Shown: positions 50,113-61,200 of the stretch, piece after piece
How the letters are laid out: each line of letters opens with the position of its first letter
Numbering within the stretch: position 1 is the first letter of the stretch
Assembly (NCBI GenBank): GCA_947034895.1
Contig: OX344764.1
Span: 37,760,935 to 37,824,934 of the forward strand
DNA: 64,000 nucleotides
Reading direction: 5' to 3'
From: Rhytidiadelphus loreus
Taxonomy: Eukaryota; Streptophyta; Bryopsida; Hypnales; Hylocomiaceae
Notes under the pieces: generated by a model
The model's input: only the letters and a program-made list of their open reading frames with translations
The model's database searches: none
What the model was told of the DNA's origin: nothing
Translations under genes and position numbers: made by a program

Positions 50113-50187
50113 AGGTCCAACTGAAACTACAGATTACAATTCAGCTCGATTCGCACTGAAATGCAATCTGTAGTTTCAGTTGGACCT
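50113..50187. repeat. Palindrome copy P12, extended to a 75 bp inverted repeat
   Basis: The core motif (CAGCTCGATTCGCACTG) is centred in longer arms. AGGTCCAACTGAAACTACAG at 50113-50132 pairs perfectly with its reverse complement ending at 50187. About 36 of 37 arm positions pair. A transcript would fold into one stable stem. Confidence 0.88.
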
Positions 50188-50472
50188 ACGCTACAGATGC
50201 AACGCTATATGTTATTTTAATTTCATCTTGCATCTAAATAATTTTATTTCACATAGATTTCAATGAAAGTGAGGATTGAAAAAATATTTTGGATGTAGAC
50301 TTGGTCAAATGTTATTGTTGCATACTATTTCAGGAGAATTGTTTATGTATGATAAAATAAACTCTGAAAATTAAAAGACGAACTCTCTTCTCAGATTGAA
50401 TATAACTGTCAATTGAAATGTTGAGTGTGTGTTCTGTTGACATTGGTTATGTTAAAGTTCCTTATCTCTACA

Positions 50473-50496
50473 ATTCAGCTCGAGTCGAGCTGAAAT
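50473..50496. repeat. Palindrome copy P13 (5' of the transposase)
   Basis: ATTCAGCTCGA and TCGAGCTGAAAT around one central base; the same core as P5. Confidence 0.88.
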
Positions 50497-50819
50497 GCTT
50501 ATCGGGTATTCTGATAAATATGTACTCGATTAGTAAGGAAGAACTTATATTTAATTTGTCTGGAAGATTTAGGAAATGCTATTAATGCTTATCGGTTAAA
50601 TTGTTTTAACTAATTGATACGTGTTTATTTGTGTACATTGTATGTCTGATCTGATATGTCTATTGACGCTAGGTGTTTTATTGTTGGAGGTATAATCGGG
50701 ATTATTGTTTGAGATGAGTTTTACAAGTTCATCGGATTCCGTTTACTTGGTTGCAATGTTGATGTAGTGAACTGCTTCCTTTAACAGACTCTATCAAGTT
50801 TCTAAGTGAATGTCATCTT

Positions 50820-50850
50820 TGCAATTCAGCTCAAATCGAGCTGAATTGCA
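50820..50850. repeat. Palindrome copy P14, 86 bp upstream of the transposase ATG
   Basis: TGCAATTCAGCTCAA and TCGAGCTGAATTGCA; 31 bp, palindromic except for two bases at the centre. Confidence 0.88.
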
Positions 50851-50935
50851 TTCTGTGTCTTCCTATTACTTCAGGTTCATCTGAGTTGTTTAATTCTTCT
50901 TATCTTGTCTTCCTAAATTGAAATGATCAGATACA

Positions 50936-53773
50936 ATGATGTCTGCACCTGCTGAAGTCAGTGGTATGGACTTCTCGGACGATGAATCTCAGGCTCCTGT
51001 GAGAATGGATGTCGAAGTGCCAGAATGTGAAGGGCTTCCTCGACGACTCTGGAATACGAAGTGCGTTACTCTTTACAATGAAGGAGGTATGCTTGTAGGA
51101 GAAGGTACCTGCCACAGTGTGAAATCAGACCTTGTACTTGGTGCCAATGGTCCTCTTGGAGATACTCACGTGGCGGTGCACATTTCCAAATCTCATTCTG
51201 AAGCAGATGTTCCCGAGGAGCAAGTGTATTCATTGATAGCTTGGCCTATTAAGCTAGTTCATTGCCGTGGGGCAAGCCTACATGACCATGAGATCCGGGA
51301 TAAGTTTAATTGTTACCAAGCGAGTCTCTTGAACCCACCCTCTAGAACTGCTGCTCGGCCCTATACAAGTGCCACCCGAAATCCACCATGCGAGACTTGC
51401 ATTAGAGCGAAGAACCTCCTCACTCAGAACTCCATCAATGCGGTGTCCAGCAAGATTTGCTGTAGCAGGAATTGTGTGCAGCCTTTTCCTAGGGAGAAGA
51501 TTCGAGCCTTCCGCGAACGTATGTATCAGAATTCAACATTCAAGCACAAAGCGTTCATGAAGACTGATGTGCATAGACAATTGCATCGTGATTCAAGTGG
51601 GAGAAGGATGGTGACAATTGATGAGATAGATGTGTGCATGCGAGCATGGATGCATATAGCCGGAGTCCCAGAGTCCACATTCTACCGCTATCAAGCATAT
51701 ATGAAAGATGGGCGAGAAGCAATGGTTCATGGAAATACTGGACTGCTGAAGCCTAGGAAGCACACTAAACAAGCAACGGCTACGTTGAAGTGCATCCTAG
51801 AGAAGGAGGCGGACCACATGCCACATCGTACCCGGACATTAAAATCAGGGGACAAAGTTGTCTCCATGATTCTTCCTTCTACATTTCAGTGGAAGGGTCA
51901 GATGGCAAAAATCAACGAATCCAATGTTGCTTTTGGATTGAAAGAGGTCTCTATTTTGAACTTGAGTAAGATTAGATCCACGAGGTTTCCAGAGTACGAC
52001 GTAAAGAAGCCTGGAGACAATTTTGCTCGATGTGCAAAATGTGACAAGTTCCGGGAACTCATTAAGAGTGCTATAGGGGGATCTCAAACTGCTTTGAAGT
52101 GGCAGATGTTGCTTGACAAGCATTTGGCTATTGCTCGAGCACACAGGGAGTTGTACTATGCGAATCGTTATCGGTCACATAATTATCCACATGAATGCTT
52201 GACTATCATGCATGACAAGATGGATCATGCAAAAACTGCTTCTCCTGTGTTTTCACACAAAAGTAAGGAGCTTGATGGCCTAATGAAACTACTCGTGTCT
52301 GTCACAGGCATGATTGCACATGGGCATGCCGATGTGCGGTATGCACATTACGGGTTGGACCTCTTTCCCCATGATTCTAACTATACCATTGGTTCGATGG
52401 CAAAGTTACTACGTGACCTTGAACAGCCACCGAAGTCTTCTTCTCGACAATTGTTTGGGAATTCAAGGTCTACTCCTTTGTTTGATGCAATCCTTAAGGG
52501 CGTAGAGATGTGTGAAGCCTCCTTGCCTCCAATACCAGAGACCTTAGTTCCAGCAACGCCATTGCCACCCATTCTCAATGTTCAAATGGACAATGCCACC
52601 GGTGACAACAAGAATAGATATGTTTTTTGTTTTTGGTCTTTACTTGTAGCAAACAAAATTTTCCGTGAAGTGTATGTGAACTTCATGATCGTGGGTCATA
52701 CGCATGACGACATTGATGCATTGTTTGGAAGGTAGAGCATGCTATTGAAAAAGGAGAACTTCCCAACAATTCCTACTCTCATGAAGTCGTTCATGGATGT
52801 TGAATCCATTCCAACTATCCCTCACCTTATAGAAGAGGTGCCTGACTTTAAAGAGTTCATTACAGGATCATTTGTAGACGGTGATGATAGTCTTGTTGGG
52901 CACACAAAGCCACAACAAGTCAAGTTCTACCTTGATTCAACGGGATGTCCAGTCATGAAGTATAAATTGTTATGCACAGATGTGGAATGGCTAGGAGAAG
53001 ACGGTAGAGGCATAAAATTGTGGAAAGAAGATAGTGATGGGCGAAGTCTATGGCCTCGTGGGATCCCTTCGCCTGTTCCACAAAGGGCAATGAGAGGCAT
53101 AGAGGATATTCAGAAAGGAATATCTGGATTTGTGAAATATTGGGAGAACTTGTGTGATACAGATGTGAGTGGGGAATATCGAAGACGTTACGAGCATTTG
53201 GTTCACTACTGGCGTGGCGTGAAGGTAGCGATTCAAGAACCAGTAGTTGCTTCTACAATTTTGAAAGATGGTTTCTGGCCTACTACTCGTATTCAAGCAA
53301 TTCCGGCGGATCAGTTGGCTGAAGATGGAGAGGTTCGTGAAGAGTTTGGGGAGGATGAAGCCTACGTAGGGCCTTTACGGGGTCGCCCACAACCATCTTT
53401 CAGGGTTGGGCGAGATCTTTACGAAGGCTATTTTGTTGCAATTCATCCGGCGGATGGTGATACTCGACCAGTTTGGATTGCAAGGGCATTGTCTGATCCA
53501 AATTGTAACCCTGAAAAACCAAATTGTGTGCTCATTCAATACTTTCGTCCAACATCATGAAATCAGAATGTTCAAGAGAACTACACTGGATGGGACAGCG
53601 AAAGAGGTTTGCATTGGAAAGTTGATGAAGATGAACCACCACTTTGGGAGGAGACGAATGCTTTGATGACAGCATGGAAGTCTCAAATCAGGAAAGATAC
53701 CGTGCAGTGCATGATCAAGATCCCTACAGCTCAAATTGAAGTCATCAACCAAAGTCTTGCATCTTACATTTAA
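50936..53773 (+). pseudogene. DDE/DUF7869-type transposase, intronless, 945 codons, two internal stops
   Basis: One frame runs from the ATG at 50936 to the TAA at 53771-53773, broken by a TAG at codon 600 (52733-52735) and a TGA at codon 875 (53558-53560). Protein-like sequence continues without shift after each. Visible features: a Cys-rich patch (CETCIRAKN ... CCSRNC), a CAKCDKF finger, TIMHDKMDHAK (~423), QMDNATGDNKNRY (~550) and VGHTHDDID (586-594). The last two are the signature of the DUF7869 family found in plant transposon proteins; the Asp residues are candidate DDE metal ligands. The stops are best read as TGG to TAG and CGA to TGA. Four palindrome copies (P11-P14) lie in the 940 bp upstream. 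Intactness lost; family call by motif. Confidence 0.8.
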
Positions 53774-54182
53774 GATTTGAAGTTGTATATGCATAGATGT
53801 TGCAATGTATGGATGGAATTTATATATACATATATATATTTATATTAGATAGCATGATATAGGTTTTAGTTGATTGATTGTAATTTATTGATTTCTATTT
53901 CATAATTTTGTCCAAGTGTGTGTTTTGTGTTTCCAAAACAATATACTAAACATATTCTAGTATTTCTATGACATTGACATTTTTTTCCCCATTGTTTATT
54001 TTTTATTTTTAATAGTTTAGGATTGAAAAATTTTAGTACGAAAGTTTATCGTGTTTAGGAAAAAATGGGTAGTGGATATGTCCACTTTTTATTATGTTTA
54101 ATGTATTGAGTACTTGTCACATTTTGGGTAGGGGGGTGGTTGGTCGTTACGACTTTTCTGCTTGCAAAGCTCACTTAGCAGT
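53774..54182. other. Transposase 3' flank
   Basis: AT-rich, with a TATATATA run near 53820. No terminal inverted repeat could be matched to the left side of the element. Confidence 0.4.
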
Positions 54183-54296
54183 ACCAAGTCATGTATTTCT
54201 GTCATGCGCTCATACGAATTCAGCAGGAATCGAACCCGGACCGCATGGATGACGTAAATAACCCCTTACAACCAACCACGGAGCTCATGACTTGGT
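54183..54296 (-). mobile_element. tRNA-derived SINE-like unit
   Basis: Read on the minus strand, TGAGCTCCGTGGTTGG resembles a Pol III A box (54271-54286) and GGGTTCGATTCCTG a B box (about 54224-54237), ~35 nt apart as in tRNAs. A standard acceptor stem is not obvious. The unit is bounded by an 11 bp inverted repeat ACCAAGTCATG / CATGACTTGGT. No poly-A tail or target duplication was identified. Confidence 0.5.
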
Positions 54297-56832
54297 GTTC
54301 AACGTAGGACCTAATCTTTACTTATATGAATTGAAAGACTGATATTACAGAGAACAAAATCAATTGTACATATGTCTAACTATCAAAACTCTCATTTTAA
54401 TGGAAACTACACTTTGCAATCAATAGATTTTGTGTTTATGAATGGATATTGGTTAGAATTAAAACTCAATTGTTACAGTCTAAATGGATTACTTCATTTT
54501 GAGAGGGTCCGATCCTCCCAAAATATTGAATATAGTGTTATAACATCTTTATCTCAAAACATAGGCTATAATTTATACATTAGCTAGTGTGTCTTCATCA
54601 CTCAAGATTGGGCCTACTATAACAAATTTGTAGGAGGAATTTGAAATCTTCATTGTAGAGCTAGAGCTTCTATTGGTAGAAATTATTTAGAATGTATTTT
54701 TCTATTTTCTCTATATTTTTTGTTTAACTCTTAAAAGACCATTCAACACATACAAGAAATCTTGGGTAGATTCCTATGAAGTCAATTTTTGTTGGATTTT
54801 CATGAATTTCTAAAACAAAAATGTGAGCATGTATCTTTTTAGTGTGAATTTTTATTTTTTTCCAATCAAGTGTTGAACTCAAAAGTTATGCTATCTTGAA
54901 CTTTTGGGGCAACTTGGGCAACTTTAGGTAGCAAGTGTAAAATTCTTCCTATAATTTTGAAAATTTGAAAATACGTAACTTACGTGATACAAGATGCAAA
55001 TGTCAAAAAAATAACCATGTGTAGTGTAAAAATCTCATTCTAGGAGAAGTTAAGGAACAATGATATAATCTCATGTATAGATCCAATCTACAATTTTAAA
55101 ATTTGCAACTTCTATTCATAATTAATTCTAAAATATCTCTCCTTGTTATATTTAAATTCAATGCTTTGCAAATTTTAAGAAACAAGGAGACTTTATTGCC
55201 TTAGGAACCCAACCACAAGCTAGTCCCAATTTCCAAAAATTCGGAAGATGTATTAGAAAATGTAGCTCAAAAATATAATTAATAGAGTGGTGTTCAAACC
55301 AAAGTTGTAATATAGTTTCCATAGGTCACATCCACACAAATGCATTTCACCCTACACATGCTAAAATTATCAATAACAAATTTAACCAAAAATAAAAAAT
55401 TTCTCTTGAAATAATTTGTAGAATGAATATTCATTAATTTTGTATAAATTTTGTCCTTTGAGCTAATAAAAATTTTAAGGTAGGATAATGGTACTTTTTT
55501 AACAACAATTATTTAACAAATTTATCCAAGTCAATTTTGAAGGTCTTTATTTGGAAAAGTTACTTATTGAGGTCAAAGATAGTTGTTTATATTCTTTGTC
55601 CTATAGAATTTTTGCAAAACAAAGTTCAAAAAATGTCATAGCAAAAATGATAGAGAACTAAGTCAAGAATCTACGAGCAATGAGATGGATGCAAAATCTA
55701 AGATTCTATGTGCTTGACTGCTAATTGGTACTTATTTGCTTTCATTCGTTGTTCAAAATTTGAGCATATGGTCTTTCAAAGGGCTCAACATAGTTCCTAT
55801 GTAGCATTCATAAATAAAATACAATAAAATAATAAAACCACTACTAAGATCTCCTCCATTACATATAAAAAAACACATTTAAAATTTTATTTTCAAAAGA
55901 AAGAAACAAACAAACAAACATTAAACCCAATGGAGAAGCCTATCTATTAGTCTTCTTTTTTCTACCACCTCACTAGCATCAATCTTGCTCAGTTCACTTC
56001 ATATTGTTCATAGGCACCTATGGTAGATGTACCTATTGCAGATAGCCCATCTCCATGTAAGCTATGTAAGGTGACCTATTGTGGATAATAGCTAGATGCA
56101 TTATTCACTAAAAAAGATTCTTTGATTGTACCTTCTCCTCCTCTCATCTCTCTTCCCTCCTTGCTTAAGGAAAGTGCCAAAGCTAACCATAATAAGTGGG
56201 TGAGTCTATGAGACTAGAATGGGTTTGAATGAAAAATCCACGTTTATATTGTATAAAATATTCATTCTTGGGGAATTTTTTTTTCCCTGCATTCTTCATC
56301 ATCCTTATTTTCGCACACATTGAGCTCAATTTTTCAATGAATTTCCCATATAACAAATTTCCGATATCCTAGAGGCTCAAATGCTTAAGTTCTCCGACAA
56401 ATAGATACTCCTACCTTAACTTACCTTTGCAATACAGTACTGGGGAAACAGATCGAGAAATAATATCTTCCCTAATCCTTAGAGTGAGGGCCCCCACCCT
56501 TGCAAAGCCAGCCAACCAAGGGCTACGGAGAACTAACCCTCTCGTTGGCAAATCCTAGAATTATTTATTTTTTGCGCATGAATTTTTTGCAAATTTTGAA
56601 TTCATTTTTGCGATTAGAGACCCCGAATTAGCTAGGTGAGGTCAAGAATATACCCTAGAATGCCCCCCAAAATAGGGGGCATTTTTTTTACTTGTACCCT
56701 GGTAAGGCTGAGCGAGGGGTCAATCCACCCCAATCCCAACTAGGGGACGGAGGGTCTTGGAGTCACCCACTTCATAACAATCAGTAGCCCACTATAATTT
56801 TGTTTTTTCATATTCGAGATCTATTTTGTAGC
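54297..56832. other. AT-rich intergenic DNA, no gene seen
   Basis: No coding frame with recognisable features. The more GC-rich part at 56480-56770 also lacks a protein-like frame. Confidence 0.4.
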
Positions 56833-57119
56833 CATTATATGGGATTCAACCCTTGGAGAGGGCCGTTTCAAGTTGTTCCCGTTGCTCAGAATTAGCATGA
56901 ACTACCTGGGAAAAATTAAATTAAATTAAAAGAATTAAATTTTTTTTTTAAAAATAAAAAAATAAAATAAATAAAATAAATAAAATAAAATATATTATTA
57001 AAAAAATATTTTAATATTTGTTGATGTGGTCAACTCAGCATCATGTATGGTGGAATTCTGAGCATTTCCAAACATTGGGGAACTCGCAACCTTCTACTTC
57101 AGTAGAATCCCATCTAATG
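56833..57119. mobile_element. MITE, CATTAG-ended family, copy 3 (inverted relative to copy 2)
   Basis: Begins CATTATATGGGATTC and ends GAATCCCATCTAATG. GGAGAGGGCCGTTTCAAG near the left end is the reverse complement of the block near the right end of copy 2. The core is almost pure AAATAAAAT. Confidence 0.75.
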
Positions 57120-57278
57120 CTCAAGATCATGTTGTAAGTTTATTTACCGAGTCCATTTAAGCCTTTTGTTTTTTATTCATGCACTGGGCTCATCACATTG
57201 AGCCTCCACCTGTCCACTTATCAGTCTAACTTCTCGTGGTTGTGGAATAATTATCCCATATTCCCATACCATCTACTC

Positions 57279-57322
57279 TAATGGTGGTGTACATTTCAGA
57301 ATTTGAATGTACACCACCATTA
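57279..57322. repeat. Perfect 18 bp-arm hairpin
   Basis: TAATGGTGGTGTACATTT-like left arm and GAATGTACACCACCATTA right arm, loop ~8 nt. Confidence 0.75.
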
Positions 57323-57590
57323 GAATTTTGCCCACAATGGGCTTGCTCCTATTTATTCCGTAATGGGGTAGTTTACCTTAGAGCTAATCAAGGGCAATGC
57401 CTTGTTAGTTGTCTCACCAACTGACCCCCTTCCCTCAAGTGAAGCTCGAGTCCTCTCAAAGTCATCCTAGAAGTGCATGCAAAAAGTGAAAGAAAAGAAA
57501 ACTTACTTTGAGCATGATAACAATATTTTTGCACACGGTCTCCTAGCTACTAATTTGAGGCGCCTTCTGATTCCAAAATTTCCAAATTTT

Positions 57591-57900
57591 ATCATGAGTG
57601 GCAAACAGTAAAACAAGGTCCTGTGTAGTTCTTCCTCGCTGATAAGTGATAAGTGATAAGGCAAGGGCGGCGGCATCATGCTCTGAGTCAATGCAACAAA
57701 AAGAAAACACAGTATCCAGTTGCAAGCTTGGCAAAAACGGACAGAACAAGGTCATGAGTGGCAAACAGTAAGGTCATGAGTGGCAAACAAGGGTCATGAG
57801 TGGCAAACAGTAAAACAAGGTCATGAGTGGCAAACAAGGGTCATGAGTGGCAAACAAGGGTCATGAGTGGCAAACAGTAAAACAAGGTCCTGTGTAGCTT
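57591..57900. repeat. Short tandem array of a TCATGAGTGGCAAACA unit
   Basis: About eight copies, with spacers GTAAAACAAGG or AGGG. The outer ends share ACAAGGTCCTGTGTAG, and GCTTGGCAAAAACGGAC occurs at 57725 and 57897, suggesting local duplication. Confidence 0.85.
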
Positions 57901-58243
57901 GGCAAAAACGGACCAATGCAAGGAAGGAGGGAGGGATTCGGACGGAGAGTTACAGAACCGGACTTACCGGAGTATAACTTACTGTACTGATAACAAGCCA
58001 GGGACCCTACCCTTCAATTTAAACCAAATAGAAAATTGGACCAGATTCCCATATGGCACCCTGGAATTGCTGGGAGAAGACTTTTTTTGCTCCACAGTTC
58101 CCAACAAAAAGTGGAACTAGCCACGAACTAGTCACTTTGAGATTTGAGAAGTAAGGCCAGTAGGCCACCGGGGGACGGTGGTCCCACTCCCTAATTACAG
58201 TAATTAACAAGAGCGAGCAAGCGAGCGAGCGAACTGCTTATGT

Positions 58244-61200
58244 ATGGCTGCTGCTGCTGTATTTGCTCGTCGTTCATTCACTAGCTTATGCGCAGCGGGA
58301 TCGGAGAGAAAGACCGGCGGAAACAAAATCAGGTCTGTGCACTCAGTCTTGTATGGAAATGCTCGCTCTCATGCACGATCGATCGATTTCTCTTCAATTC
58401 AACCATGCAATTCTTGTCGTGTATAATTAATGCCACAAACAAGCAATGCCAATTCTTTCTTTCGGCCTGAAGTTATGGTCGCTAGCTAGGAAGATGTTCA
58501 TGCACACGTACTGCAGCTAGTTTGCTAGATAGATTGTGTGACAGATTAATTAATTCTCGCATGTGCGGGTTTTGTCCCTGCACGTCCGGTGATCGATCGA
58601 AGCATTGCTTTTTTTTTGATCGATCGATCGAATCGATACTAAGCCGCATTTTGATCTTTAGCTCCCTCCAGCTCTCTCCCTCTGTCATAATATCACGTTA
58701 GTAATTAAGTTCTCAACATAGTTAAAAACGACAGGGCACACGGCCGGCGCCGTTTGCAAGTCTTGTGTGTTTTTCTTGATCGGGCTTGGCCTGTTTCCCT
58801 AAACCCACTCTGTGGATAGCAAACTGGCCTTCGAATTCCTTGATAGTGATGCGCTCGCTGTCACAGGGATCATCTGAATTGACGAACAGCTTCTTCCCTG
58901 GAGGCCTGCATCGCCCCAATTTCGGGGCTTCTAACGAAAACTCTTCGAGGTGGGTTAGAATGTTCGTCTCGCCCCGCTGTCTCAGAGTGAAACTACTCAT
59001 AATATCACGTCAATAAGTGACCAAGAGCGACAGGGCAAACGGAGAAGTTTGCAAGTCTTTTGTGTTTTTTCTTGCTCAAGGTGGGTTAGAATGTTCGGAG
59101 GTTGTGAAAGCGTTCAAGGATCTCACAGGAAGTAGGAGGGGTTACCATTACAGGGGAAAAATATGGCCATTACCTCCTCTTTACCACCTCCCAAGTGCTA
59201 AACTACTATGAGTTTACCACTTAGCATGTGGTAATGGTCATATTTTTCCCACATGGTAACCCCTCCTACTTCCCCTGTGTCTGAGTGAAAGGTTAAGGTG
59301 GTAGGAATTGTTCAGACTTGATTGTTATTAGATAGGACTTGCTTCAGTTGCTATTAATCGATACTTCAATTCCTTAGAGATGGATCTCTGGCGGAAACAC
59401 AAGGGTCTCACAAGGGATTCCCAGTGGGGATAAGGAGAAGAATTCTCGGTCGTCGACCACCGATCTTCGATCCGAAGGGAACACCGAGGAGCATTGTTTA
59501 GTCCTCCATCCGTTAGCTGGTAGCTTGTCGGTGGACATTAGTATTCTTCCGATTTCGATTTTTCCTGCAAATCAATATTCAACTCGGACTCCAGATATAT
59601 AAATGACAATCTCATTCGTCATCTCTTTTTTCCCCCTGAAAGTACGCGATCGGTATGAGCCCTTTTCAGTAACTAGATAATCGCAATTAACTCTCTCCGT
59701 TCTAATGAATTTAATTCGTGAAAACAAGCCCTAAATCGGATTCAGAATTTACACGTTTTTTCCTTTTGCAGTAAGGTGGTATTGAAGCTGGCTAATAGCA
59801 AAGTCACTGATTCGGGTCGTGATCGAAAACACAAAATTCGAAACGCAACTTTTGTTTGAGGGGGGTAGGCTAGCTGAAACGACTAGGCTGGTCTTTGAGA
59901 TCTGGTACTAACTGCTGCTTCTACACTCGGGGGTGTCGGTGTTTGTGTCTGCTTTCAGTAATCCAGTAATCCACCAATAACAGTTGATTTCAAGCTAGCA
60001 CAGCCACGTACAGCAGAGCAGATGGCTCCAAAGACCAGGGCGAAGAGCGCAAAAGCGGGCGCAAAGGACCCCAGTCCGAAGCAGACAATGAAGCCCAAGT
60101 TGTACATCATTAGGTGTGAAAATGACTCCCCAAACACCAAACGATGCTGCCTTTGCGGTGCTTCGGTGAGGTATGCCAGTTAACCAGATTACGACATTGC
60201 GTTCTCTTAGCTAGCTCATTTTTTTTTAAGTTTCAACCGGGGTTAATTTTGCACTTGTAACTACTGTAGTAGATAATATCCACTACATTAAAGTAGAGAG
60301 TGCAAAACCCCGGTTGATTATCTACTGAGAGTTCTACTTGCCTACAGTCAATACAACAATACTTTTAGAAATCAAATCATCAGGTGTATGAGAAACTTGG
60401 GAATTTGTACGTTCTACGTGATTCTCGTATGTAAGTCAATTTTAAAATATAAATGGGCGGTATTCCACTACTTGGTCTCTCTTTTCAAGACACTCCGATC
60501 CTCATGAAATGTATTTCTATACAGGCTATCCAATCCAGGTTTCTAGAGTTTGTGTCCATGTCCAATTTAACGAAATTGACGATCTTGGTATTAAAACTCA
60601 TGAAACTCAAGTGTTGAATTTGTTGGACCAGATCAAAGGACACGGAAACCACGTTACAAGACACCGCAAATGCTGCTGCAAATGTTTCTGCTAAGCGAGT
60701 CCATTCCATTCAACCAGCTGAGCCCCGGGAGTCAGCTGGAGTACCGGAATGGAATGGAAGAAGGTAACTATAAATTCCTATTCACAGGTTCACAACGTAG
60801 ATATCGTCAATTCAGTTCCGGTCCTATGAATTCACTGATTCACACTAGCTACAAGAAAATTGTGGAGGCATGGAATGCGGTACCTTTGAAATGACATGGT
60901 TTGGGGAAAAGTAATTGCTCACAACTGGGCGCTGGAGTAGTTTGAGACCGGGGAATGGTTGGAGACTCATCGATCTGTCTAGGCCGATCTTCTATAAATA
61001 TCCTAGATTTTAGAGCTCTGGAGGTTCAGTTGCATGGAGAACTTCAAAATCATCAGAGCACTTGCTCCTCATTAATTTTCAGCTCTAACTTGCACGTGCT
61101 AGTGCAAACCCCAGTTAAAACGACATCCTAAACGATTTGGATATATGTCGTTTAGGATGCCGATTATTTGATGTCGTTTGATGAAGGGTGTTCAAACAAC

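Larger units (their letters stand above)
38384..53773. mobile_element. Inferred large decayed mobile element with two divergent units
   Basis: Linking evidence: a DDE/DUF7869-type transposase reads right (50936-53773); a multidomain gene reads left (44747-38384); and one palindrome family is dispersed over 39.1-50.9 kb, in introns and 5' flanks of both. The middle (45.3-49.9 kb) has no palindromes and is full of simple and tandem repeats, so it may be a later insertion. I found no terminal inverted repeats or target duplication, so the given limits are just the outer coding ends. The unity of the element is inference. Confidence 0.55.

Noticed and set aside
58722..59000. 92-codon minus-strand frame
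   Set aside because: Overlaps a direct duplication, no splice or domain support, and family not recognised.
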